12,540 bases of DNA from Methanocorpusculaceae archaeon UBA456 (GTDB lineage: Archaea; Halobacteriota; Methanomicrobia; Methanomicrobiales; Methanocorpusculaceae): NCBI GenBank assembly GCA_002496395.1, contig DAJQ01000029.1:1-12540 (forward strand), read 5' to 3'. The position numbers and the translations under genes were made by a program. Numbering within the stretch: position 1 is the first letter of the stretch; each line of letters starts with the position of its first letter. The notes beneath the pieces were generated by a model. It saw nothing but the letters and a program-made list of their open reading frames with translations, did not search any database and had not been told where the DNA came from. Positions 5,829-12,540 of this stretch are shown here, in pieces.

Positions 5829-6287
5829 ATGAACGTTATGGTAGGAGGCACCTTTGATCCCCTCCATGTTGGCCATAAAGTACTTCTCCGGAGATCGTTT
5901 GAAATCGCCGGAAAAGAAGGCTTTGTCACTATAGGCCTCACTTCTGATGATTTTGCGTCACGCAAGAGCCATCCCATCCGGCCCTATGAGGTGAGAAGGG
6001 ATGAGCTGATCGCATGGATAGAGTTCATGAAGTTTCCTGCCGGCTATCTGGTCGAATGCCTTGCCGACCGCTTCGGTTCAGCATTGAATGAGGATTTTGA
6101 AGCACTTGTCGTCTCTGAAGAGACGTTTCCTGTTGCAGAGGAGATCAACGCCCTCCGGCAGGAGATGGGGAGGGGAAAAGTGGATATCTACCAGATCCGC
6201 TGTATCATGGCAGATGACGGGAAGATCGTCTCAAGCACACGAATATACCGAAAAGAGATCGATTCCGAAGGCCACCTGATCAGATGA
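5829..6287 (+). CDS. coaD: Phosphopantetheine adenylyltransferase, archaeal type (CoaD)
   Basis: The 152-residue protein starts with MNVMVGGTFDPLHVGHK, the nucleotidyltransferase signature with the HxGH motif (H13, H16). The second signature VSSTRIYR (134-141) corresponds to the ISSTR motif. Length and sequence fit the archaeal form of phosphopantetheine adenylyltransferase, which transfers AMP from ATP to 4'-phosphopantetheine to give dephospho-CoA, the penultimate step of coenzyme A synthesis. ATG 5829 is chosen because it supplies the first beta strand; ATG 5838 would cut into it. No Shine-Dalgarno site is seen, which fits a leaderless transcript from the TATA-like box just upstream. The gene stands alone, divergent from the carbonic anhydrase-like gene, and its end overlaps the end of pyrI by 8 bp on the opposite strand. 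Confidence 0.92.
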   Translation: MNVMVGGTFDPLHVGHKVLLRRSFEIAGKEGFVTIGLTSDDFASRKSHPIRPYEVRRDELIAWIEFMKFPAGYLVECLADRFGSALNEDFEALVVSEETFPVAEEINALRQEMGRGKVDIYQIRCIMADDGKIVSSTRIYRKEIDSEGHLIR

Positions 6288-6744
6288 TATATGATGCAAT
6301 ATCACGCGTGATGAGGGTGTCGCAGTACCGGCACCGGTATCCCCTCTTCTGGCAGGCAAAAGAGCTCTGAATCGGTTCGTTCGCATTGGAGATACAGCCG
6401 GGATTTGGGCATCTGATCACCCCGATCACCTCAGATGGGATCTCAACGCCGATCTTCTCCCTGACCTGAAACTCCCTGATGATATTGATACTCGCCTTTG
6501 GTGCAATCAGGGAGATCCGGTCGACCTCTTTCTTCAAGAGTTCCCGGTTCTCGATCTTGACAATATCCTTCTTCCCCATCTGACGGCTTTCGACATTGGT
6601 TGCCACCGAGAGAGATTCGGTCGTCCTGCCGGTGATCCCGAGGATGCGAAGGACCGAGAGCCCCTCACCTCCATCAATATGATCGATCACGGTTCCGTTC
6701 CGAATCGGGCTGATAAGAAGTCCTTCTTCGGGTTTTCTCTTCAT
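6280..6744 (-). CDS. pyrI: Aspartate carbamoyltransferase regulatory chain (PyrI)
   Basis: This 154-residue protein matches the ATCase regulatory chain. The N-terminal allosteric domain has ISPIRNGTVIDHIDGGEG (11-28) and LRILGITG, and includes MGKKDIVKIENREL. The C-terminal zinc domain has CPNPGC (112-117) and CRYC (138-141), giving the four zinc ligands C112, C117, C138 and C141. C131 is an additional cysteine. PyrI binds the nucleotide effectors (such as CTP and ATP in E. coli) and holds catalytic trimers in the holoenzyme. Its ATG overlaps the pyrB stop by 4 bp (ATGA), as expected for subunits made together. The length is normal for the family. The tail overlaps coaD by 8 bp on the other strand. 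Confidence 0.95.
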   Translation of the reverse strand: MKRKPEEGLLISPIRNGTVIDHIDGGEGLSVLRILGITGRTTESLSVATNVESRQMGKKDIVKIENRELLKKEVDRISLIAPKASINIIREFQVREKIGVEIPSEVIGVIRCPNPGCISNANEPIQSSFACQKRGYRCRYCDTLITRDIASYII

Positions 6745-7637
6745 AACAACACCTTCTGGAGCATCGCCATCCGGACGGGGACACCATTTCTCGCCTGTTT
6801 GAAATACTGTGCACAGGGCATGGTATCAACCGCCGGATCGATCTCATCCACGCGTGGCAGCGGATGCATCAGAATAAATCTTTCAGACACATCCGCAAGC
6901 GTCTCCGGAGTCACCCGGTACCCATGGGCAACTGAGGCATAGGCACCGGGATCAGGGAACCTCTCCCGCTGTATCCGGGTCACATAGAGGACATCAAGGT
7001 CAGCGATGATATCTTCCAGATGCTCATGCACGACAATCTTTGTGCCGGTGTCCAGAAGATCGTGGGTGAGGCTTGGGGGGAGTTCGAGGCCCGGTGGAGT
7101 GATGGTATGGATTGTCACCCCGTACCGGGAGAGGGCGCTTGCAAGGGAGTGTGCAGTCCGTCCGTACCGGAGATCGCCGAGGAACCCGACATTGATCCCA
7201 TCAAGCGGCATCGACTGTCTGATCGTGAAGAGATCAAGGAGGGTCTGGGAGGGGTGCTGGCCGGCACCATCTCCTGCGTTAATCACCGGAACATCAGAAA
7301 ATTCCGATGCCAGGCGTGCCGCGCCTTCTTTTGGATGCCGGAGGACAATTGAATCGGCATATCCCGAGACGACCCGGATTGTATCGGCGAGGGTTTCGCC
7401 CTTGACGATCGAACTCGCTTCAATCGATCCGAGATTGATCACCTTTCCGCCAAGACGAAGCATCGCCGATACAAATGACATCTGTGTCCGGGTGCTTGGT
7501 TCAAAAAAGAGGTTGGCAAGTATTTTTCCTTTGAGGGCATCGGGATCAAAGTCACCCTCTTCAATCGCAGATGCGCGATCAAGGATATCATCGATCTCCC
7601 CTGTTGAAACCTCGTTTATCGAGATGATATGACGCAT
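6741..7637 (-). CDS. pyrB: Aspartate carbamoyltransferase catalytic chain (PyrB)
   Basis: From ATG 7637 the product has 298 residues, normal for PyrB. It carries the carbamoyl phosphate-binding motif FFEPSTRT (44-51), then SSIVKGET (75-81), HPKEGAA, NAGDGAGQHPSQTLLDL (120-136), GDLRYGRTAHSL (154-165) and HPLPRVDEID near the C-terminus. These are the active-site blocks of aspartate transcarbamoylase. The enzyme joins carbamoyl phosphate and aspartate to give carbamoyl aspartate, the committed step of pyrimidine synthesis. The open frame extends 26 codons further upstream, but those residues are not conserved-looking; ATG 7637 begins MRHIISINEVS, as the family does. pyrI follows with a 4-bp overlap. 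A 64-bp gap separates it from the upstream TrmI gene, the largest gap in this minus-strand run, and it may hold its own promoter. Confidence 0.95.
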   Translation of the reverse strand: MRHIISINEVSTGEIDDILDRASAIEEGDFDPDALKGKILANLFFEPSTRTQMSFVSAMLRLGGKVINLGSIEASSIVKGETLADTIRVVSGYADSIVLRHPKEGAARLASEFSDVPVINAGDGAGQHPSQTLLDLFTIRQSMPLDGINVGFLGDLRYGRTAHSLASALSRYGVTIHTITPPGLELPPSLTHDLLDTGTKIVVHEHLEDIIADLDVLYVTRIQRERFPDPGAYASVAHGYRVTPETLADVSERFILMHPLPRVDEIDPAVDTMPCAQYFKQARNGVPVRMAMLQKVLL

Positions 7638-7686
7638 AATGATTCCGCCGCAAGAGATCTGTATCAGACTGTTGATGCGCCATCCA

Positions 7687-7693
7687 GATAAAA
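7687..7693 (-). promoter_or_regulatory. Possible pyrB promoter (TATA-like)
   Basis: On the minus strand GTTTTATC spans about 7694-7687, just beyond the TrmI stop codon and inside the 64-bp gap before pyrB. A start about 27 bp downstream would give a leader of roughly 26 bases. This would let pyrBI be transcribed apart from the upstream genes. The evidence is position and AT content only. Confidence 0.3.
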
Positions 7694-7701
7694 CGAGGGG
7701 A

Positions 7702-8430
7702 TCACTTCCGGGCAATGGTCAGGAAACCACTGTGAGCCACACGGGTTGATGGCCGGGTCCCCCGGGCTGTCCGGGTCAGTTCCCGCTCCATACACTCAAA
7801 GCAGTTGACACCGCCAGCGAAGAGCTCATTACAGGCATCTATCACCGAGAATGTCTGTTCGAAGAAAGGCGTATAGCTCGCAAAGAAACCACCCGGAACA
7901 AGGAGAGAATGGGCATGGGCAACATGCTCCTTCTGGATCATCATATCCAGGTGGACGATATCGTAGGATCCCGCTGCAGAGAGGACGTCATCTGCATGGA
8001 CGGTGACATTGTCGAGGTGCGCATCCGCGATATTCTTCTCAGCAAGGCGGGCAAACTCGGGCCGCACCTCATAGGTATCGACCTGTTTTGCAATACCGCC
8101 GAAATAGATCGCCGCAACACCGCTTCCTGTCCCTGCATCCAGTACAGCATCTTTTCTGTTCATGCCGGTGTAGGCGATCACCATCCCGATATCCTTTGGG
8201 AGCATCGGGGCGCCGCTCCGCTTCCCGTGTGTGAAGAGATCGGGGGGGCGGGGCACCCTGATCGTGAAGGCTTTCCCCAGATGGGTCTCTATCCGGTCGC
8301 CGGGCATCTTCCCGACGAGCTCGGCAAGCTGTATCTCACCGGCATCGGATCCGAATTTGCCAGGACCCGCCCGGAGATAATATTCCCGCTTCTGCCCGAC
8401 CAGGATGACGCGATCGCCCTCTTCGATCAT
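7702..8430 (-). CDS. TrmI-family tRNA (adenine-N1)-methyltransferase
   Basis: The 242-residue protein has an N-terminal beta-barrel part (GDRVILVGQKREYYLR, 5-20). The Rossmann methyltransferase domain follows: RSGAPMLPKDIGMVIAYTGM (71-90), SAM motif I VLDAGTGSGVAA (96-107), and YEVRPEFARLAEKN (120-133). The tail THGK...RVAHSGFLTIARK resembles the TrmI ending. TrmI-family enzymes make 1-methyladenosine in the T-loop of tRNA (positions 57/58 in archaea) as tetramers. One feature is odd: the catalytic-loop motif after YDIVHLD, usually LDxPxPW in this family, here reads LDMMIQKEHV, without the two prolines and the tryptophan. The following LLVPGGFFASYTPFFEQ is normal. Activity could therefore differ from classical TrmI. 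The ATG overlaps the NAC stop by 4 bp. Confidence 0.85.
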   Translation of the reverse strand: MIEEGDRVILVGQKREYYLRAGPGKFGSDAGEIQLAELVGKMPGDRIETHLGKAFTIRVPRPPDLFTHGKRSGAPMLPKDIGMVIAYTGMNRKDAVLDAGTGSGVAAIYFGGIAKQVDTYEVRPEFARLAEKNIADAHLDNVTVHADDVLSAAGSYDIVHLDMMIQKEHVAHAHSLLVPGGFFASYTPFFEQTFSVIDACNELFAGGVNCFECMERELTRTARGTRPSTRVAHSGFLTIARK

Positions 8431-8792
8431 TGGCCGCCAAGTTTCATGATCGCTTCTGCGATATCCCCGTTCGTCTCGATAAGAGCAGCTTTTGCGGCTT
8501 CAGGAGAGACATTCGCCTGCATGGCAACGAGCTCGATATCAGCGTCTGTGATCTCGGCCTGCACCGGTGCTGAGTCGATCACTCCGGCAGCCTCAAACCT
8601 TGGGGTGCCGGTCAGCTGGTAGGTGGTCTGCCCCTGCATCGTCATTGCGACCACCTCGGCATCTTCGAAGATGTACCTGCCATCTGCTGCTTCGATGGTG
8701 ACGCGGGTGACCCCCTCGATCGGATCCATCGACATGCCGAGTTTGTTCATCATCTGTTTCATCTTTCGTGGATTCATTCCGCCGGGCATCAT
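8427..8792 (-). CDS. nac: Nascent polypeptide-associated complex protein (archaeal NAC)
   Basis: The 121-residue product begins with MMPGGMNPRKMKQMMNKLGM, the typical archaeal NAC start. A NAC beta-barrel domain follows (about 21-66: GVTRVTIEAADGRYIFEDAE, then TYQLTG). The protein closes with a UBA-like three-helix domain (83-121: DIELVAMQANVSPEAAKAAL, then GDIAEAIMKLGG). Archaeal NAC is a homodimer related to eukaryotic alpha-NAC that binds nascent chains at the ribosome. The length is normal. It is linked by 4-bp overlaps to both the PUA gene before it and TrmI after it, so it sits in a translation-related cluster. ATG codons at 8792 and 8789 are adjacent, and either could be the start. Confidence 0.93.
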   Translation of the reverse strand: MMPGGMNPRKMKQMMNKLGMSMDPIEGVTRVTIEAADGRYIFEDAEVVAMTMQGQTTYQLTGTPRFEAAGVIDSAPVQAEITDADIELVAMQANVSPEAAKAALIETNGDIAEAIMKLGGQ

Positions 8793-9277
8793 CGTTTATC
8801 CCTTCCCTGTCGTACTTTTACGGCACCACCGTACTTAAATTCCAGCATCTCCAATCCGGAGAGGTTTGCCATTCCCGTTGCAAGGAGTGTATCATCTTCT
8901 GCGACAACAAATACCTCATCCTCTGCGCGGATATTCGGATCTGCGCTGATCACGTGTTTTGCCATCGCCGTTTTTCCGGCTGAGACAAAGGGGACTGCCT
9001 CTTCATGCACCACAACCCGACCCCCCGGGGGCGCGAGGAATGCATGGAGGCGGGCCGCCCCGTCATAACTGAGGGTGAGGCGGCCGTCCTGTGCCCGCAC
9101 CGTCGCGAGCCTGACCTTACCCAGCATCACATACCGTATCCTCTGGGAGGTGGAGTACTGGAATGTACATTCATCGGGAAAGAGTGCATCTCCTGCACTG
9201 CGCCCAAACTGGAATTCAGCTATTTTTCGTACCCTGCGCAGACTGGCATGCGAGGATCTCATCAATTCGTCTGACAA
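8789..9277 (-). CDS. PUA-domain RNA-binding protein
   Basis: The protein has 162 residues if it starts at TTG 9277, or 157 from ATG 9262. The N-terminal part, RVRKIAEFQFGRSAGDALFP, then YSTSQRIRYVMLG and VRLATVRAQDGRLTLSYDGA, is a small domain found with PUA in archaea. The C-terminal half (about 82-157: GRVVVHEEAVPFVSAGKTAM, then LLATGMANLSGLEM and GGAVKVRQG) is a clear PUA fold of the kind seen in tRNA- and rRNA-modifying enzymes. No catalytic domain is visible, so it is likely an RNA-binding protein of unknown target. TTG 9277 has a strong GGAGGAG site a few bases upstream, inside the preceding nuclease gene, giving a 62-bp overlap. ATG 9262 has no site so near. The stop overlaps the NAC ATG by 4 bp. 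Confidence 0.85.
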   Translation of the reverse strand: MSDELMRSSHASLRRVRKIAEFQFGRSAGDALFPDECTFQYSTSQRIRYVMLGKVRLATVRAQDGRLTLSYDGAARLHAFLAPPGGRVVVHEEAVPFVSAGKTAMAKHVISADPNIRAEDEVFVVAEDDTLLATGMANLSGLEMLEFKYGGAVKVRQGRDKR

Positions 9278-10610
9278 ATGTCTCCTCCGTCCCTGCAGGG
9301 ATATATGCCCCTGCCGCTATTGCATGACCTCCACCGGCACCACCCACAAGCGCGGACGCTTCACAGAGTGCTGCCTGGAGATCGATTCCCGATCGGACAA
9401 CCCGATCGACTGTTCTCATCGAGACCTTCACCACCTCGGGATCATCGGGCAGGGTGCAGAAGACCATGATCGGAAGCTTCCGATCAAGTTTTGAGAGTGC
9501 CATCCCTGCCCCGATCCCGACAATGGTATCGGGAAACTGATCCTGTGTGTGGATCCACTGGAAATGCTCTGTTCTGGTAACCCCGGTTCTGATGATATAC
9601 TGGAAGAGCTCCCGGATCACGCTCCGGTGGTGGCGGAGCATCTCCTCTGCCTGCTGATATACAAGGCCACGGTCACCCCGGCAGACCGCGCTCCCGATTG
9701 CAGGGCGGGTCCACCTCCCGCATGCATTCAGCAGCGTCGCATACTCCGAGGCATTCCTGAGGGGTGATTTCGGAGCTTCATCCGGGAAGATATATGATTC
9801 ACCAAAGAGCCGGTCAACCGACTCTCCATGAGCAACCAGCTGTTCAACGAGTGCCGAGGCGATCGTTCTCTTCTCTTCAGGAGAGAGATCCTCCCAGACC
9901 CGCCACTGCCCTTCGGGATCACGGAGCTGGATGCCGAGCCGTTCCAGAAATGTCTGGGCCCCATTGGGGTTATTGCTGATCCCCGGCAGAACAGGATCGT
10001 CACTGTAACTGAGGCAGATATGAACCGGGCGGGTGGAGAGGCCATAACAGTTGAGATCGTGGGAGATTGCCAGGACATTGCCTGCCTCCACGCCATCAAG
10101 CGCGATCTCACGGGCAGGGCCGATGAGCCCGCACCCCTCACGCGCCATCATGTCCCCGACGTTTCCGACAACCGCAAGCTTTGCGAGATCCCTGTTGGCA
10201 CCATTCATCTCCCGTGCCACAAGGTATGCGATTCCTGCGGCAGAGAGTTTCGTGATCCCATAGGGGAGGCAGTTCACCTGCCGGTATTCGATCTTTGCGG
10301 GTTGACCGATGTGATGATCGAGGATGAGCACCTCGCCTGACGAGAGCCCATGTTCCTCAATCAGGTTCTGCTGTCCGGCACCCAGATCGACGAAGAGCTT
10401 CAGGGAATCGTCCTTTGGAACCCATTTCATCATCAATGGTTCAAGCTGCCTGAGGAAGACCGATTCAGAGGGCGTTCCCTCCCGCTCGATCGCCTCTTTC
10501 AGAATTGCCTCGCTTGCAATGCCATCGGCATCGATATGAGAGATGATCGTGACAGAATCTGCAGATCTGATGATCTCCGAAGCCTCCAGAAGATCATCAG
10601 TAAAAGCCAT
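9216..10610 (-). CDS. DHH-family phosphoesterase, archaeal RecJ / GINS-associated nuclease-like
   Basis: The 464-residue protein shows the DHH-superfamily motifs in order: ISHIDADGIAS (23-33, with H25, D27, D29), LFVDLG (72-77), ILDHHIG (96-102) and VVGNVGDM (147-154). Near the C-terminus is the DHHA1 substrate-binding motif GGAGGGHAIAAGAYIP. This architecture matches archaeal RecJ homologues, including GAN. GAN is a 5'-3' single-strand exonuclease related to Cdc45 that associates with the GINS replication complex; other members act on RNA. All metal-binding aspartates and histidines are present, so it is probably active. It is the first gene of the minus-strand run leading to PUA, NAC, TrmI and pyrBI, and is divergent from the nnr gene across a 41-bp gap with no obvious TATA box. 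Archaea often carry several RecJ-like paralogues, so the exact role is uncertain. Confidence 0.87.
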   Translation of the reverse strand: MAFTDDLLEASEIIRSADSVTIISHIDADGIASEAILKEAIEREGTPSESVFLRQLEPLMMKWVPKDDSLKLFVDLGAGQQNLIEEHGLSSGEVLILDHHIGQPAKIEYRQVNCLPYGITKLSAAGIAYLVAREMNGANRDLAKLAVVGNVGDMMAREGCGLIGPAREIALDGVEAGNVLAISHDLNCYGLSTRPVHICLSYSDDPVLPGISNNPNGAQTFLERLGIQLRDPEGQWRVWEDLSPEEKRTIASALVEQLVAHGESVDRLFGESYIFPDEAPKSPLRNASEYATLLNACGRWTRPAIGSAVCRGDRGLVYQQAEEMLRHHRSVIRELFQYIIRTGVTRTEHFQWIHTQDQFPDTIVGIGAGMALSKLDRKLPIMVFCTLPDDPEVVKVSMRTVDRVVRSGIDLQAALCEASALVGGAGGGHAIAAGAYIPAGTEETFVRRIDEILACQSAQGTKNS

Positions 10611-10651
10611 ACACTAATGTTTAGGATCTCCCAATAGAAGAATGGTGTGTC

Positions 10652-12040
10652 ATGCCATCATGGATAACCGCATGTGCTGAAGAAGAACCGGTAGATATTC
10701 TCCGGATGCAGGCGATCGAGAAGAATGCTGAAGCACTCGGCGTCTCCACCCGTCAGATGATGGAGAGTGCCGGGAGGGCGCTTGCAGAAACAGCACTCAG
10801 GCAGTCTCCAAAACAGGTGCTCATACTCTCTGGAAAAGGGAATAACGGGGGTGACGGGTTTGTTGCTGCACGGCACCTCGCCCGTCATACGGACTGCTGC
10901 TGTATCTACATATCTGGTGACAGGAAAGGAGATTCCGCAGCAAATCTTCTGGCGCTTAACGCGTGCGGCATCTCCCTCCACGAGGTGTCCTGCAAAGAGG
11001 ACGTGTATGCCCGGTCTCATCTCTTCGCATCTGCGGATCTGATACTCGATTGCCTGCTTGGAACCGGCGCAGGAGGAGATCTCCGCGAGCCGATCGCATC
11101 CTGCGTTGCATTGGCAAACGAATCTCCCGCATATATCCTCGCAGCAGATCTCCCGACACCTGGCATCTCCGCAGATGCAATACTTGCATTTCACCGGAGC
11201 AAAGGCGTCGCCACCAACGTCGCCGATATCGGAATCCCAATCGAAGCCGAGTGCTTTTTGGGGCCGGGGGACCTCCTCACAATCCCAAAGAAGCCGGAGA
11301 ATGCCCATAAGGGCTATGGCGGGAAGGTGCTCGTGGTGGGCGGCGGCCCCTACCAGGGTGCACCGTACCTCGCCGGGCTTGCCGCCCTCCGTGCCGGGGC
11401 GGATATCGTCTTTGTGGCGAGCCCACATACCCTTGACTGCCCTGACCTGATCCATATCCCTCTCTCAGGCATGATCATCGGCGAGGAGGAGAGCGGGCAG
11501 TTGATCCGCGCTGCAGGGGAAGCCGATGTGGTGGTGATCGGCCCCGGGCTTGGGACTGAGAGCCATGATGTTATTCTCAGGGTGGCAGCGGCTGCACAGC
11601 GCGCCGTCATCGATGCCGACGCACTCCGCCTTCCCCTGCCAAAGGGCGGGGAGACGATCTATACCCCGCATGCAGGCGAGTTTGCCCGCGCATTTGAGGG
11701 AGAGCTGTCAGGAGACCCGGAAAAGGATGCGGTAGTTGTCCGCGATGCCTGCCCCGAATCGGCTTCGATACTCCTGAAAGGCAGAACCGATATCATCAGT
11801 GATGGCAGGCGGGTCCGGTTCAACAGGACAGGTGTGCAGGCGATGACCGTCGGCGGCACCGGGGATCTCCTCGCGGGAGTGGTAGCCGCCCTCCTCTGCC
11901 GGATGCCCACATTCGAAGCAGCAGCGGTCGCCGCATATGCGACCGGCCGTGCCGGAGAAGAGGCGGCGCGGGAAATTGGTGACGGGCTGATCGCAAGCGA
12001 TCTTCTTCTGTTCATTGCACAGATACTGTATGGAGACTGA
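10652..12040 (+). CDS. nnr: Bifunctional NAD(P)H-hydrate epimerase / ADP-dependent dehydratase (NnrE-NnrD)
   Basis: This 462-residue fusion has an N-terminal YjeF_N epimerase domain (about 15-210). It shows RMQAIEKNAEALG, MMESAGRALAE and the nucleotide-binding GKGNNGGDGFVAARHL (61-76). The C-terminal dehydratase domain has a ribokinase-like fold (about 218-460), with GYGGKVLVVGGGPYQGAP (221-238), VIGPGLG (295-301), YTPHAGEFAR (337-346), LLKGRTDII and GGTGDLLAGV (401-410). It repairs damaged NADHX and NADPHX: the first half interconverts epimers, the second dehydrates them using ADP. In the epimerase half the usual DxPSG substrate loop reads DLPTPG, and the stretch after it looks short. ATG 10652 is used because the conserved VDILRM block precedes the next ATG (10706). 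No strong ribosome-binding site is seen. moaC follows after 6 bp. Confidence 0.93.
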   Translation: MPSWITACAEEEPVDILRMQAIEKNAEALGVSTRQMMESAGRALAETALRQSPKQVLILSGKGNNGGDGFVAARHLARHTDCCCIYISGDRKGDSAANLLALNACGISLHEVSCKEDVYARSHLFASADLILDCLLGTGAGGDLREPIASCVALANESPAYILAADLPTPGISADAILAFHRSKGVATNVADIGIPIEAECFLGPGDLLTIPKKPENAHKGYGGKVLVVGGGPYQGAPYLAGLAALRAGADIVFVASPHTLDCPDLIHIPLSGMIIGEEESGQLIRAAGEADVVVIGPGLGTESHDVILRVAAAAQRAVIDADALRLPLPKGGETIYTPHAGEFARAFEGELSGDPEKDAVVVRDACPESASILLKGRTDIISDGRRVRFNRTGVQAMTVGGTGDLLAGVVAALLCRMPTFEAAAVAAYATGRAGEEAAREIGDGLIASDLLLFIAQILYGD

Positions 12041-12046
12041 AGTTTT

Positions 12047-12517
12047 ATGGTTGAATTTACCCATATCGACGGCGACCATGTCCGGATGGTCGATGTCACG
12101 GAGAAGCCTGACGTTCACAGGAAAGCAACCGCATCGGGCAGAATCTATCTCAGCAGCGAGACCCTGAAAGCGATTGCCGAAAAGACAACACGCAAGGGAA
12201 ATGTCCTCGCAACCGCCGAGATTGCCGCAATTCTTGCCGTGAAAGATACCTTCCGGATCATTCCGATGTGCCATCCCCTCCCAATCGGCGGAGTATCGGT
12301 TGACTTTGTGGAGACAGACGAGTATATCGAGGCAACCGTCACTGTGAAGACCTACGGCAAGACCGGGATCGAGATGGAGGCATTGACCGGAGTCTCGGTT
12401 GCACTCCTCACCATCTGGGATATGGTAAAGTCCGCTGAGAAGGATGAGAACGGGCAGTATCCGGGAACGAGAATAGAAGGGATCAGAGTCCTCTCCAAAG
12501 AGAAGAGTGCAGCATAA
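12047..12517 (+). CDS. moaC: Cyclic pyranopterin monophosphate synthase (MoaC)
   Basis: The 156-residue protein has all MoaC blocks: HVRMVDVTEKPDVHRKA (11-27), KGNVLATAEIA (50-60, with Lys51), PMCHPLPI (73-80, with His76), and GIEMEALTGVSVALLTIWDM (107-126) followed by VKS, with Asp125 and Lys128. It converts the 8-oxo-dihydro-GTP product made by MoaA into cyclic pyranopterin monophosphate, an early step of molybdopterin synthesis. Methanogens need this cofactor for formylmethanofuran dehydrogenase and formate dehydrogenase. The length is normal. The ATG lies 6 bp after the nnr stop, and GGAG at 12032-12035, inside the end of nnr, is a rather distant ribosome-binding site, so the two are probably cotranscribed. 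The last 23 bases of the window after its stop hold no gene. Confidence 0.95.
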   Translation: MVEFTHIDGDHVRMVDVTEKPDVHRKATASGRIYLSSETLKAIAEKTTRKGNVLATAEIAAILAVKDTFRIIPMCHPLPIGGVSVDFVETDEYIEATVTVKTYGKTGIEMEALTGVSVALLTIWDMVKSAEKDENGQYPGTRIEGIRVLSKEKSAA

Positions 12518-12540
12518 CGCCTCCTCGCTATTTTATGTGG

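Noticed and set aside
10658..11455. Minus-strand open frame of 265 codons
   Set aside because: It is antisense to the nnr gene, whose motifs are intact; the cysteine- and arginine-rich translation is typical of a shadow frame.
12528..12540. AT-rich CTATTTTATG at the right edge as a promoter or terminator
   Set aside because: It resembles a TATA box for a next gene, but that gene is outside the window and nothing else supports the call.
1..12540. Mobile elements, CRISPR arrays, direct repeats or a riboswitch
   Set aside because: I saw no transposase or integrase motif, no regularly spaced repeats, no inverted terminal repeats and no leader long enough for a known riboswitch.

Overview
The window looks like the chromosome of a euryarchaeal methanogen, most likely of the order Methanomicrobiales. 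The order is an inference; the domain is well supported. The archaeal markers are Trm1 (tRNA G26 dimethyltransferase), a UbiA-type prenyltransferase matching DGGGP synthase (ether-lipid synthesis), the archaeal short form of phosphopantetheine adenylyltransferase, an archaeal NAC protein with a UBA tail, a RecJ/GAN-type DHH nuclease, archaeal-type TrmI and a methanogen-style HdrA-like flavoprotein. Genes are packed tightly, often with 4-bp ATGA overlaps. Coding sequence fills almost everything, and no stretch longer than about 60 bp lacks a gene. I see no mobile element, CRISPR array or rRNA.

Layout. (1) 1-219, minus: 5' part of trm1, running off the left edge. (2) 279-353, plus: tRNA-Arg(CCT), divergent from trm1, followed closely by three plus-strand genes: a TMEM175-family membrane protein whose start appears frameshifted, a DGGGP synthase-like UbiA enzyme, and a small bactofilin-like beta-helix protein. 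(3) 5800 down to 2267, minus: a tight four-gene run of gamma-carbonic anhydrase-like protein, short HdrA/QmoA-like flavoprotein, MtnA and a membrane-anchored DUF116 protein. Its last gene overlaps the beta-helix gene tail to tail. (4) 5829-6287, plus: coaD, divergent from region 3 and convergent with region 5. (5) 10610 down to 6280, minus: a six-gene run of DHH nuclease, PUA protein, NAC, TrmI, pyrB and pyrI. (6) 10652-12517, plus: NAD(P)HX repair enzyme (nnrE-nnrD fusion) and moaC.

How the genes fit together. Region 5 links replication/repair (GAN-like nuclease), translation (PUA protein, NAC, tRNA methyltransferase) and pyrimidine synthesis (ATCase catalytic and regulatory chains). Region 3 combines a redox flavoprotein without its usual HdrB/HdrC partners, a methionine-salvage isomerase and a cysteine-rich membrane protein of unknown function. 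It is the least explained part of the window. Trm1 modifies G26 of tRNAs, and the tRNA-Arg next to it has G at position 26; the two appear to share one TATA-like element.

The most notable sequence-level observations are the apparent +1 frameshift at the start of the TMEM175 gene, the orphan short HdrA-like gene in region 3, and a TrmI homologue whose catalytic-loop motif departs from the family pattern.
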